A DNA stretch of 23,469 nt from Burkholderiales bacterium UBA1834 (GTDB lineage: Bacteria > Pseudomonadota > Gammaproteobacteria > Burkholderiales > Burkholderiaceae_C). The stretch is from assembly GCA_002339015.1 (NCBI GenBank), contig DDJC01000108.1, positions 20,606 through 44,074 of the forward strand, written 5' to 3'. Positions 1-7,514 of this stretch are shown one piece after another; position 1 is the stretch's first letter, and the number at the start of each line of letters is the position of its first letter. Position numbers and translations under genes: made by a program. The notes under the pieces were generated by a model, which worked only from the letters and a program-made list of their open reading frames with translations, had not been told where the DNA came from and did not search any database.

Positions 1-801
1 GGCGTGACGCACGTCAAGGAAGGCGACCGCGTCGGCATCCCCTGGCTGTATTCCGCCTGTGGCCATTGCGAGCATTGCCTGGGCGGCTGGGAGACGCTGT
101 GCGAACAGCAGCAGAACGCCGGCTACTCCGTCAACGGCGGCTTCGCCGAGTACGCGCTGGCTGCGGCCGACTACGTGGGCCTGCTGCCGAAGAATGTCGG
201 CTTCGTCGACATCGCCCCGGTACTGTGCGCCGGCGTCACGGTCTACAAAGGCCTGAAGATGACGGACACACGGCCGGGTAACTGGGTCGTGGTCTCCGGC
301 ATCGGCGGCCTGGGCCACATGGCGGTGCAGTATGCGCGCGCCATGGGCTTGAACGTGGCGGCCGTGGACATCGACGACGACAAACTGGATTTCGCCAAGC
401 GTCTCGGCGCCGAGGTGGTCGTGAATGCCAAGACCACCGATCCAGCGGCTTACCTGAAGAAGGAAATCGGCGGCGCCCACGGCGCGCTGATCACGGCGGT
501 TTCGCCCAAGGCCTTCGAGCAGGCGCTGGGCATGGTGCGTCGCGGCGGCACGGTGGCGCTCAACGGCCTGCCGCCGGGCGACTTCCCGCTGTCGATCTTC
601 GACATGGTGCTCAACGGCGTGACGGTGCGCGGTTCGATCGTGGGTTCGCGGCTGGACTTGCAGGAATCGCTGCAGTTCGCCGAGGAAGGCAAGGTGCGCG
701 CGACCGTGGCGACCGAGAAGCTGGAGAACATCAACAGCGTGTTCGACCGCATGCGCCGCGGCCAGATCGAAGGCCGCATCGTGCTGGACATGGCGGCGTA
801 A
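1..801 (+). CDS. adhP: Zinc-dependent alcohol dehydrogenase, AdhP type (5' partial)
   Basis: This is a medium-chain zinc alcohol dehydrogenase that interconverts primary alcohols and aldehydes with NAD(H). The reading frame is open to the left edge, so the N-terminus, with the first catalytic Cys and the GHE motif, is missing. Counting from the GTG codon at position 4, the structural-zinc cysteines are C19, C22, C25 and C33 (C-x2-C-x2-C-x7-C). The later catalytic-zinc cysteine is C75 in a VLCAG motif, and the Rossmann NAD site GIGGLG lies near residues 99-104. The GTG at 4 is an internal valine in a GVTHVKEGDRVG context, not a start. The stop at 801 is followed by a strong hairpin terminator. 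The family is clear; the AdhP assignment comes from overall similarity to bacterial AdhP proteins, and the physiological substrate is unknown. Confidence 0.93.
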   Translation, partial: GVTHVKEGDRVGIPWLYSACGHCEHCLGGWETLCEQQQNAGYSVNGGFAEYALAAADYVGLLPKNVGFVDIAPVLCAGVTVYKGLKMTDTRPGNWVVVSGIGGLGHMAVQYARAMGLNVAAVDIDDDKLDFAKRLGAEVVVNAKTTDPAAYLKKEIGGAHGALITAVSPKAFEQALGMVRRGGTVALNGLPPGDFPLSIFDMVLNGVTVRGSIVGSRLDLQESLQFAEEGKVRATVATEKLENINSVFDRMRRGQIEGRIVLDMAA

Positions 802-817
802 CACTCGCCTCGCCCTG

Positions 818-855
818 CAAAAAGGCGCCTGCCATGGCAGGCGCCTTTGTTTTTG
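818..855. terminator. Bidirectional rho-independent terminator
   Basis: A perfect 28-base palindrome (821-848) is flanked by an A-run on the left (819-823) and a T-rich run on the right (846-854). It can therefore form a stem followed by U residues in either direction. It sits between the convergent adhP and DJ-1/PfpI genes and probably ends both transcripts. Confidence 0.88.
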
Positions 856-947
856 CGGCGGATCGGGAATGCACGCAGGGCGCGGGAACGGCGCATCCCC
901 TTTCGCGGCAGCGGATCGCGCGAGGCGGCGCCCGCCACGCGGCCGGT

Positions 948-1526
948 TCAGTGCGTGATCCGGGTCCCAAGCACGGCCAGGAACTGCGCCAGCCATGCCG
1001 GATGCGCGGGCCAGGCCGGCGCCGTCACCAGGTTGCCGTCGGTGTAGGCCTGGTCGATGCCGATCTCGGCGTAGGTGCCGCCGGCCAGGCGCACTTCCGG
1101 CGCGCAGGCGGGATAGGCCGAGCAGGTGCGGCCTTCCAGGATGCCCGCGGCCGCCAGCAGTTGGGCGCCATGGCAGACGGCGGCGATCGGCTTTCCGGCC
1201 TTGTCGAAGGCGCGCACGATCTCCAGCACCTTTTCGTTCAGGCGCAGGTATTCCGGCGCGCGTCCGCCCGGGATCACCAGGCCGTCGTAGGAATCGGCCT
1301 CGACGCGGTCGAAGTCGTAGTTCAGGGCGAAATTGTGGCCGCGCTTTTCGCTGTAGGTCTGCGCGCCCTCGAAGTCGTGGATGGCGGTGGCGATGCTCTC
1401 GCCGGACTTCTTGCCGGGGCAAACCGCGTGCACCGTGTGGCCCACCGCCAGCAGCGTCTGGAAGGGCACCATGGTTTCGTAGTCTTCGGCGTAGTCGCCG
1501 ACCAGCATCAACAGTCTCTTGCTCAT
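948..1526 (-). CDS. DJ-1/PfpI family protein
   Basis: This 192-residue single-domain protein of the DJ-1/PfpI superfamily (class I glutamine-amidotransferase-like fold) is probably cytoplasmic. The nucleophile elbow is AVCHGAQ, with C118 and the adjacent H119. Acidic residues E14 and E17 in GDYAEDYE lie where the family's Cys-activating glutamate is found. VIPGGRAPEYLR (about 84-95) is another family signature. Family members include chaperone/deglycase-like stress proteins, glyoxalase-like enzymes and isonitrile hydratases, and the sequence alone does not decide between them. The ATG at 1526 is preceded by an AGGAGA ribosome site about 6 bases upstream, so the start is well supported. The gene converges on adhP across a shared terminator and lies downstream of ybaK with a 189-base gap holding two hairpins, so it probably has its own promoter. 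Confidence 0.9.
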   Translation of the reverse strand: MSKRLLMLVGDYAEDYETMVPFQTLLAVGHTVHAVCPGKKSGESIATAIHDFEGAQTYSEKRGHNFALNYDFDRVEADSYDGLVIPGGRAPEYLRLNEKVLEIVRAFDKAGKPIAAVCHGAQLLAAAGILEGRTCSAYPACAPEVRLAGGTYAEIGIDQAYTDGNLVTAPAWPAHPAWLAQFLAVLGTRITH

Positions 1527-1630
1527 GTTTGTCTCCTGGGGATGGGGGATCGCCGGCTGGTGCGCCCGCGGGCCGGGCGGCCGGTTCTTGATGTTCTTGG
1601 GTCATTGTGCCCCCGCCGGAGAACGCGAGG

Positions 1631-1668
1631 GTGGTAACGGGATACCACGCGGGATGCAGGCATCCCGC
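1631..1668. repeat. Two adjacent hairpins between ybaK and the DJ-1/PfpI gene
   Basis: Two perfect inverted repeats lie back to back. The first has arms GTGGTA (1631-1636) and TACCAC (1643-1648). The second has 9-base arms (1649-1657 and 1660-1668) around a 2-base spacer. Neither is followed by a T-run on either strand, so an ordinary intrinsic terminator is unlikely. They may end ybaK transcription with help from Rho, protect an mRNA end, or be operator sites for the DJ-1/PfpI gene. The rest of the 1527-1715 gap holds no gene that I can see. Confidence 0.5.
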
Positions 1669-1715
1669 CAGTGACAACTCACGGCCCGCGGGGGCCGCGC
1701 GGCCGCTGCGCCCCC

Positions 1716-2204
1716 TTATTCCAGCGCCACCGTCACCGGCCTGGCGTCCAGCAGGCTCACCAGCACGTTCGGGTCGATGCCCACCAGGTAGCCGCGGCGG
1801 CCGCCGTTGATGTAGACGACCGGGTATTGCAGCACCTCGGCCTCGACCCACACCGGCATCTTCTTGCGCGTGCCGAACGGCGAGGTGCCGCCGACCTGGT
1901 AGCCGGAATGACGCTGCGCGACTTCCGGCTTGCAGGGCTCGACCTTCTTCAGGCCGGCCTGGCGCGCCAGGTTCTTGGTGGAGACTTCGCGATCGCCGTG
2001 CATCACCACGATCAGCGGCTTGGCCGATTCGTCTTCCATCACCAGCGTCTTGACCACCGCGTGCGGGTCCAGACCCAGTTGGCGCGCGGCCTCGCCGGCG
2101 CCGCCGTGATCGACGTAGTCGTAGGTGTGTTCGGTGTACGCCACCTTGTGCTGCTTGAGGAACTGGGTGGCGGGCGTTTCGGAAACGTGGCGGGCTTTGC
2201 TCAT
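1716..2204 (-). CDS. ybaK: Cys-tRNA(Pro)/Cys-tRNA(Cys) deacylase YbaK
   Basis: This 162-residue YbaK/EbsC-type trans-editing protein hydrolyses Cys-tRNA(Pro), which prolyl-tRNA synthetase forms by mistake, and acts in the cytosol with the synthetase. K52 in the VVKTLV motif matches the essential lysine of this family. The GGTSPFG loop (105-111) and INGGRRG (132-138) are family signatures, and the length is normal. The frame opens further upstream to a TTG at 2261, but the ATG at 2204 begins the conserved MSKARHVSETPA segment and is preferred, although no clear Shine-Dalgarno site precedes it. It lies 66 bases downstream of xerD on the same strand, so co-transcription is plausible. Confidence 0.92.
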   Translation of the reverse strand: MSKARHVSETPATQFLKQHKVAYTEHTYDYVDHGGAGEAARQLGLDPHAVVKTLVMEDESAKPLIVVMHGDREVSTKNLARQAGLKKVEPCKPEVAQRHSGYQVGGTSPFGTRKKMPVWVEAEVLQYPVVYINGGRRGYLVGIDPNVLVSLLDARPVTVALE

Positions 2205-2270
2205 GGCGGTGCGGCGAAAAGGCGAAGGCAAAAGTGTAGGCAGGCCGGCGATGACGCGCAAACGCCCGCG

Positions 2271-3254
2271 TCAGCCGCGCGGATGATGCGCCGCGTGCAA
2301 GGCCTTCAGGCGTTCGCGCGCCACATGCGTGTAGATCTGGGTGGTGGAGATGTCGGCGTGGCCCAGCAGCATCTGCACCACCCGCAGATCGGCGCCATGG
2401 TTCAGCAGATGGGTGGCGAAGGCGTGGCGCAGCACGTGCGGCGACAGCGGCGCGTGCACGCCCGCCAGCACCGCGTACTTCTTCACCAGCTGCCAGAACG
2501 CCTGGCGCGACATCGCCTCGGCGCGGCCGGTGATGAAAAGCGCGTCACTGACGCGGCCCGCGGCCAGCTCGGGGCGCGCCGTTTTCATGTATTGGTCGAT
2601 CCAGTGCGCCGCCTCCGCCCCCAGCGGCACCAGGCGGTCCTTGCCGCCCTTGCCCAGCACCACGCGCACCACGCCTTCGTTCAGGCTGACGTCCAGCGCC
2701 CGCACACCGACCAGTTCGGACACGCGCAGGCCGGTGGCATACAGCATTTCCAGCATGGCGCGGTCGCGCAGGCCGCGCGGCTCGTTCAGGTCCGGCGCGC
2801 GCAGCAACGCGTCGACCTGTTGCTCGGACAACGTCTTGGGCAGGCGCGGCGGCTGCTTGGCGGCCACCAGCGTCAGGCAGGGATCATGCGCCGCGCGATG
2901 CTCGCGCAATGCCCAGGCGTAAAAGCGCCGCAGCGCCGCCAGGCGGCGGTTGGCGGTGGTGGCGCGGGTTTCCTCGTGGCGAAAGGCAAACCAGGCCTCG
3001 ATATCGGCCTTGCCGGCCTCGGCCAGCGCCTTGGCGGGGCCGGCCGGCAGCGCGTGCGCCGACGCCGCGTCGCCGTAGCGGTCGGCCATCTCGCGGGCGT
3101 AGGCCTCGGGGTCTTCCAGCCAGCGGGCAAAGCCGGTCAGGTCGCGCCGGTAGGCCGCCAGGGTGTTGGCCGACAGGCCGTCCTCGAGCCAGACGGCGTC
3201 GATGAAGGCATCGATGTCGGCCTGGGAAGCAAGCGGCGCGCGGGAATCAGGCAT
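2271..3254 (-). CDS. xerD: Tyrosine recombinase XerD
   Basis: This 327-residue site-specific recombinase acts, in the known system, with XerC at the dif site to resolve chromosome dimers. The N-terminal SAM-like core-binding domain occupies about residues 10-128. The C-terminal catalytic domain carries the full active set: R177 (ATGLRVSE), K202 (GKGGKDR), H273 and R276 (SPHVLRHAFATHLL), H299 (LLGHADI) and the nucleophile Y308 (TQIYTHV). Spacing between these residues matches E. coli XerD. It is about 30 residues longer than the E. coli protein because of an Ala-rich insertion at roughly 48-85 in the N-terminal domain. No integron, phage or attachment site lies nearby, so this looks like the housekeeping recombinase and not an element integrase. 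YbaK follows 66 bases downstream. Confidence 0.94.
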   Translation of the reverse strand: MPDSRAPLASQADIDAFIDAVWLEDGLSANTLAAYRRDLTGFARWLEDPEAYAREMADRYGDAASAHALPAGPAKALAEAGKADIEAWFAFRHEETRATTANRRLAALRRFYAWALREHRAAHDPCLTLVAAKQPPRLPKTLSEQQVDALLRAPDLNEPRGLRDRAMLEMLYATGLRVSELVGVRALDVSLNEGVVRVVLGKGGKDRLVPLGAEAAHWIDQYMKTARPELAAGRVSDALFITGRAEAMSRQAFWQLVKKYAVLAGVHAPLSPHVLRHAFATHLLNHGADLRVVQMLLGHADISTTQIYTHVARERLKALHAAHHPRG

Positions 3255-3384
3255 GGGACCGGGAGGAAGGCGTCAGGAAAGCGAATCGGCCGAGGCGTAT
3301 GCGGAGCGTCGCGCAAGGCAATGCCGGGCGCGGCATCGGCCGCGGGATGGGCAACATTCTACGGCGGCGCTGTCGCCGGAGCAT

Positions 3385-4287
3385 TCAGCGCCCCACGACC
3401 GCCGCGGCCGACTTCAGCCAGGACTCGAACAGTTTCAGGGCCTCGGAACGCTCGCTGCGCTGCGGATAGCCGAAGTAATAGCCCTGGCTGACCGTCAGCG
3501 ACTGCGGCACCGGCATCGCCAGGGTGCCTTGGTCCAGCGCCGGCTGCGCCAGAAAGCGCGGCATCAGGCCCACGCCCAGCCCGGCCTGCACCGCCGCCAT
3601 CACCATGGTGAACAGTTCGTAGCGCGGCCCGCCGGCCGCCTGCGGGCCGTACAGATAGTTGTTGGCGCCGTACCACTGGCGCCAGGCATCGGGCCGCGAA
3701 CTCAGGTGCAGGTGGGTCATGCCGGCCAGCGCGCCGGCGCCAGCCTCGGTCACGCGCGCCGCCAGCTCGGGCGCGCACACCGGCACCAGCTCGCGTTCCG
3801 GAAACAGCAGCACGCCCTGGGTGCCCGGCCACAGCGTGTCGCCGTGGTAGAGCGCGCCGTCGAACGGCTGGTCCTTGAACTGGAATGGCAGCGTGCGCAC
3901 CGACAGGCTGACGGTGATGTCCGGCTGCTCGCGCTGGAAATCCGCCAGCCGCGGGATCAGCCAGGTGGTGGCCAGCGTCGGCACCACGGCGATGTGGATG
4001 CTGCGGCCCATGCCCGTGCGGCTGACCAGGCCGAAGGTGTCCTTCTCGATCTGGTCGAGGTGATGGCGGATGCGTCCCGCATATTCCGCGCCATGATCGG
4101 TCAGGACGATGCGGCGCCGCACCCGCGTGAACAACTGCACGCCCAGCCGCGCCTCCAGGCTGGCCACCTGGCGGTAGACCGCGCTGTGGGTCAGGGACAG
4201 CTCTTCGGCCGCCCGCGAAAAACTGCCCAGGCGGGCCGAGGCCTCGAAGGCCTGAAGGGCGCTGAGGTTGGGAATGCCGTTTCTCAT
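3385..4287 (-). CDS. LysR-family transcriptional regulator (GcvA-like)
   Basis: This 300-residue LysR-type regulator has an N-terminal winged helix-turn-helix (about 7-65, with FEASARLGSFSRAAEELSLT and the recognition helix HSAVYRQVASLE). A type-2 periplasmic-binding-like effector domain follows (about 93-295). The HSAVYRQ recognition helix resembles the GcvA/AmpR-like branch. It is transcribed divergently from the ThDP-dependent enzyme at 4467 across 179 bases containing a 19-base inverted repeat, the usual arrangement for a LysR protein that controls its neighbour and itself. The effector is unknown. The start is the ATG at 4287. A 130-base gap separates it from xerD downstream; I see no gene in that gap. 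Confidence 0.92.
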   Translation of the reverse strand: MRNGIPNLSALQAFEASARLGSFSRAAEELSLTHSAVYRQVASLEARLGVQLFTRVRRRIVLTDHGAEYAGRIRHHLDQIEKDTFGLVSRTGMGRSIHIAVVPTLATTWLIPRLADFQREQPDITVSLSVRTLPFQFKDQPFDGALYHGDTLWPGTQGVLLFPERELVPVCAPELAARVTEAGAGALAGMTHLHLSSRPDAWRQWYGANNYLYGPQAAGGPRYELFTMVMAAVQAGLGVGLMPRFLAQPALDQGTLAMPVPQSLTVSQGYYFGYPQRSERSEALKLFESWLKSAAAVVGR

Positions 4288-4382
4288 GGAGCGGGAACCG
4301 CCAGGAAGGAACCGAAGATCGCCGGAAACACCCGCCGCGCCTGCCGCGGCGCAATATCCGGGTCGTGCCGGCGGGTCACTAG

Positions 4383-4430
4383 ATTGTGCAATTTTATCAA
4401 TTGCATTGTGCGATCAAGGAACATTATGCT
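4383..4430 (+). promoter_or_regulatory. Probable LysR operator and promoter of the ThDP enzyme gene
   Basis: A perfect inverted repeat, TGCAATT (4387-4393), five bases, then AATTGCA (4399-4405), lies in the divergent gap. The 7-mer ATTGTGC occurs twice (4383-4389 and 4405-4411) exactly 22 bases apart, about two helical turns. A sigma-70-like promoter overlaps it: TTGCAT at 4401-4406 and TATGCT at 4425-4430 with an 18-base spacer, putting the transcript start near 4436. This fits regulation by the adjacent LysR protein. The assignment is an inference from position and symmetry. Confidence 0.6.
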
Positions 4431-4466
4431 CGAGTGTCTTAATCTCGGCTCATCCTGACACCCACC

Positions 4467-6149
4467 ATGTCCCAGCAAGCATCCCGCCTCGGCGGCCACA
4501 TCCTCGTCGACCAGCTCGTCGCCCAGGGCGTCAAACACGTTTTCTGCGTTCCCGGCGAGAGCTACCTGGCGGTGCTGGATGGCCTGCACGACGCCGACAT
4601 CAAGGTCACCGTCTGCCGCCAGGAAGGCGGCGCGGCCATGATGGCGGACGCCCATGGCAAGCTGACCGGCGAACCCGGCATTTGCATGGTGACCCGCGGT
4701 CCGGGCGCCTCCAACGCGCTGGCCGGCGTGCACATCGCCAAGCAGGACTCGACCCCGATGATCCTGTTCGTCGGCCAGATCGAGCGCGGCATGCGCGAGC
4801 GCGAGGCCTTCCAGGAAATGGACTACCGGGCCGTCTTCGGCACGCAGGCCAAGTGGGTCACCGAGATCGACCAGGTCGAGCGCATTCCCGAACTGATCTC
4901 GCGCGCCTTCCACATCGCCACCTCGGGCCGCCCCGGCCCGGTGGTGATCGCGCTGCCCGAGGACATGCTGGTCGAAGCCGCCCAGGTGGCCGACGCGCCG
5001 CGCTACGAGGTCATCGATTCCGCGCCCACCGCCGGCCAGCTGGCCGACCTGGAGCAGCTGCTGGCCAAGGCCAGCAATCCCGTCGCGATTCTCGGCGGCA
5101 CACGTTGGGACGCGCGCGCGGTGCAGCAGTTTGCCGACTTCGCGCAGCGCCATGCCTTGCCCACGGCGGTGTCGTTCCGCCGCCAGATGCTGTTCCCGGC
5201 CAATCATCCGTGTTTCATCGGCGACGTCGGCCTGGGCATCAACCCCGCCCTGCTCAAGCGCGTGGCCGACGCCGACCTGGTGCTGCTGGTCGGCGGCCGC
5301 ATGTCGGAAAACCCCAGCCAGGCCTACACGCTGCTGGACATCCCGGTGCCCAAGCAGAAGCTGGTGCACGTGCATCCGGACGCCGCCGAACTGGCCCGCG
5401 TCTATCGCCCCACGCTGGCCATCAATACCTCGCCCGCCGCCTTCGCCCAGGCGCTGGCCGGCCTGAAGGCCCCCGCCCAGCCGGCCTGGGCCGACGGCAC
5501 GCAGGCGATGCGCGAGTCGTACCTGAAGTGGAGCGACCCGGCCACCGTGACCACCCCGGGCGCGCTGCAGATGGGCCAGGTCATGGCCTACCTGGAAAAG
5601 ACCCTGCCGGCCGACGCCATCATGACCAACGGCGCCGGCAACTACGCCACCTGGCTGCACCGCTTCCACCGCTTCACCCGCTTCGGCACGCAACTGGCGC
5701 CGACCTCGGGCTCGATGGGCTACGGCCTGCCGGCGGCCGTCGGCGCCAAGCGCGTCTGGCCCGACAAGACCGTGGTCTGCTTTGCCGGCGACGGCTGCTT
5801 CCTGATGCACGGCCAGGAATTCGCCACCGCCGTGCAGTACGACCTGCCCATCATCGTGGTGCTGGTCGACAACGGCATGTATGGCACCATCCGCATGCAC
5901 CAGGAAAAGCACTACCCCGGCCGCATTTCCGCCACCGAGCTGAAGAACCCGGACTTCGCCGACTACGCCCGCGCCTTCGGCGGCCACGGCGAACGCGTCG
6001 AGACCACCGAGCAGTTCGGCCCGGCGTTCGAACGCGCGCTGGCCAGCGGCAAGCCGGCCATCCTGCACTGCTTCATCGACCCGCAGACCATCACGCCGTC
6101 AACCACGCTGGACAAGATCCGCGACGCGGCGCTCAAGGCCCGGCACTGA
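4467..6149 (+). CDS. Thiamine-diphosphate-dependent enzyme, acetolactate synthase large-subunit-like
   Basis: This 560-residue ThDP enzyme has the three-domain acetohydroxyacid synthase/pyruvate oxidase architecture. The N-terminal pyrimidine-binding domain (about 8-175) holds the cofactor-activating E53 in the CRQEGG motif. A central domain (about 195-330) and a C-terminal pyrophosphate-binding domain (about 370-540) follow; the latter has GDG at 441-443 and N469 in the GDG-x(25)-N metal/ThDP motif. No regulatory small-subunit gene lies beside it, which argues against a biosynthetic acetohydroxyacid synthase. Related families include benzoylformate decarboxylase-like, oxalyl-CoA decarboxylase-like and sulfoacetaldehyde acetyltransferase-like enzymes, and the substrate cannot be assigned. 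A divergent LysR gene and a promoter lie upstream, and glutaryl-CoA dehydrogenase follows 132 bases downstream. The ATG at 4467 lacks a clear Shine-Dalgarno sequence. Confidence 0.88.
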   Translation: MSQQASRLGGHILVDQLVAQGVKHVFCVPGESYLAVLDGLHDADIKVTVCRQEGGAAMMADAHGKLTGEPGICMVTRGPGASNALAGVHIAKQDSTPMILFVGQIERGMREREAFQEMDYRAVFGTQAKWVTEIDQVERIPELISRAFHIATSGRPGPVVIALPEDMLVEAAQVADAPRYEVIDSAPTAGQLADLEQLLAKASNPVAILGGTRWDARAVQQFADFAQRHALPTAVSFRRQMLFPANHPCFIGDVGLGINPALLKRVADADLVLLVGGRMSENPSQAYTLLDIPVPKQKLVHVHPDAAELARVYRPTLAINTSPAAFAQALAGLKAPAQPAWADGTQAMRESYLKWSDPATVTTPGALQMGQVMAYLEKTLPADAIMTNGAGNYATWLHRFHRFTRFGTQLAPTSGSMGYGLPAAVGAKRVWPDKTVVCFAGDGCFLMHGQEFATAVQYDLPIIVVLVDNGMYGTIRMHQEKHYPGRISATELKNPDFADYARAFGGHGERVETTEQFGPAFERALASGKPAILHCFIDPQTITPSTTLDKIRDAALKARH

Positions 6150-6175
6150 TACCCGGAGGCGACGGCATCCCCACG

Positions 6176-6198
6176 GCGACGCGCCCCGCGCGCGTCGC
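6176..6198. repeat. GC-rich hairpin after the ThDP gene
   Basis: Perfect 8-base arms GCGACGCG (6176-6183) and CGCGTCGC (6191-6198) flank a 7-base loop, 26 bases after the upstream stop codon. No T-run follows, so it is at best a weak or Rho-assisted terminator or an mRNA-end stabiliser. Confidence 0.45.
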
Positions 6199-6210
6199 GT
6201 AAACCCCGGG

Positions 6211-6261
6211 TTGCCGCGCCAATTATTTTAGGTTTAAACTTTCCAGATTCCGAAAACGGAA
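6211..6261 (+). promoter_or_regulatory. Candidate gcdH promoter with inverted repeat
   Basis: TTGCCG (6211-6216) and TTTAAA (6233-6238), 16 bases apart, form a plausible sigma-70 promoter in an AT-rich patch that is unusual for this GC-rich window. Just downstream is the inverted repeat TTCCG-AAAA-CGGAA (6248-6261), which would lie at the transcript start and could be an operator or a leader hairpin. This suggests gcdH can be expressed apart from the ThDP gene. The prediction rests on motif inspection only. Confidence 0.4.
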
Positions 6262-6281
6262 ATCCATAGCGGAGACCCAGC

Positions 6282-7475
6282 ATGTCCTCGAATCCCTCGT
6301 TCCATTGGCAAGACCCCCTGTTGCTGGACCAGCAGCTCACCGAAGAAGAACGCATGGTGCGCGATGCCGCCCACGCCTACTCGCAGGACAAGCTGGCCCC
6401 GCGCGTGCTGAATGCCTTCCGCAACGAAAAGACCGATCCGGAAATCTTCTCGGAAATGGGCGAGCTGGGCCTGCTGGGCGCCACCATCCCCGCCGAATAC
6501 GGCGGCGCCGGCCTGAACTACGTCAGCTACGGCCTGATCGCCCGTGAAGTCGAGCGCATCGACTCCGGCTACCGCTCGATGATGAGCGTGCAGTCGTCGC
6601 TGGTGATGGTGCCCATCAACGAATTCGGCAGCGAAGCGCAGAAGCAGAAGTACCTGCCCAAGCTGGCCCGCGGCGAGTGGATCGGCTGCTTCGGCCTGAC
6701 CGAACCCAACCACGGCTCCGATCCCGGCGGCATGGAAACGCGCGCGGTCAAGACCGCCGACGGCTACAAGCTGACCGGCAACAAGATGTGGATCACCAAC
6801 TCGCCCATCGCCGATGTGTTCGTGGTGTGGGCCAAGTGCGTCGGCGGCGAGTTCGACGGCAAGATCCGCGGCTTCATCCTGGAGAAGGGATGGAAGGGTC
6901 TGAGCGCCCCCGCCATCCACGGCAAGGTGGGCCTGCGCACCTCCATCACCGGCGAGATCGTGATGGACAAGGTCTTCGTGCCGGCCGAGAACGAACTGCA
7001 GGTCGAAGGCCTCAAGGGCCCCTTTACCTGCCTGAACAGCGCACGCTACGGCATCTCGTGGGGCGCCATGGGCGCGGCCGAGGCCTGCTGGCACGCCGCG
7101 CGCCAGTACACGCTGGACCGCATCCAGTTCGGTCGCCCGCTGGCCGCCAACCAGCTGATCCAGAAAAAGCTGGCCGACATGCAGACCGAGATCGCGCTGG
7201 GCCTGCAGGGCTCGCTGCGCCTGGGCCGCATGAAGGACGAGGGCATCGCCGCGCCCGAGATCACCTCGCTGATGAAGCGCAACAACTGCGGCAAGGCGCT
7301 GGACATCGCCCGCGTGGCGCGCGACATGCATGGCGGCAATGGCATCAGCGACGAATACGGCGTGATCCGCCATGTCGTGAACCTGGAGGTGGTCAACACC
7401 TACGAAGGCACGCATGATGTGCACGCGCTGATCCTGGGCCGCGCCCAGACCGGCATCCAGGCCTTCAGCGCCTGA
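6282..7475 (+). CDS. gcdH: Glutaryl-CoA dehydrogenase
   Basis: This 397-residue FAD enzyme of the acyl-CoA dehydrogenase family oxidises and decarboxylates glutaryl-CoA to crotonyl-CoA and CO2, in lysine, tryptophan, benzoate and dicarboxylate breakdown. The N-terminal helical domain contains SGYRSMMSVQSSLVM (about 95-109). The middle domain has the FGLTEPNHGSDP and KMWITNSPIADVF signatures. The C-terminal helical domain has RIQFGRPLAANQLIQKKLADM and ends with NTYEGTHDVHALILGRAQTG, in which E375 is the catalytic base. The length is normal and all motifs are intact. The ATG at 6282 has a GGAG ribosome site. The next gene starts 39 bases downstream, so it is probably co-transcribed with the two acyl-CoA dehydrogenases that follow. 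Confidence 0.95.
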   Translation: MSSNPSFHWQDPLLLDQQLTEEERMVRDAAHAYSQDKLAPRVLNAFRNEKTDPEIFSEMGELGLLGATIPAEYGGAGLNYVSYGLIAREVERIDSGYRSMMSVQSSLVMVPINEFGSEAQKQKYLPKLARGEWIGCFGLTEPNHGSDPGGMETRAVKTADGYKLTGNKMWITNSPIADVFVVWAKCVGGEFDGKIRGFILEKGWKGLSAPAIHGKVGLRTSITGEIVMDKVFVPAENELQVEGLKGPFTCLNSARYGISWGAMGAAEACWHAARQYTLDRIQFGRPLAANQLIQKKLADMQTEIALGLQGSLRLGRMKDEGIAAPEITSLMKRNNCGKALDIARVARDMHGGNGISDEYGVIRHVVNLEVVNTYEGTHDVHALILGRAQTGIQAFSA

Positions 7476-7514
7476 GCCATCCACTCACGTTCACCGCAAG
7501 ACAGGACCACCACG

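Noticed and set aside
2271..3254. XerD-like gene as the integrase of a mobile element
   Set aside because: Housekeeping catalytic spacing, adjacency to ybaK, and no attachment-site repeats, tRNA target or cargo genes.
3255..3384. Gap between lysR and xerD as a possible small RNA or gene
   Set aside because: No start with ribosome site, no terminator and no clear hairpin with a T-run were seen.
1671..3491. A long plus-strand open frame of about 600 codons opposite ybaK and xerD
   Set aside because: It is antisense to two well-supported genes, its product is His/Arg/Gln-rich without domains, and such frames are common in GC-rich DNA.
4284..6068. A minus-strand open frame of about 590 codons opposite the ThDP enzyme gene
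   Set aside because: The plus strand encodes an intact ThDP enzyme; the antisense product has no recognisable motif.
6232..6239. GTTTAAAC palindrome before gcdH
   Set aside because: An 8-base palindrome in an AT-rich promoter patch is too short to call a site by itself.
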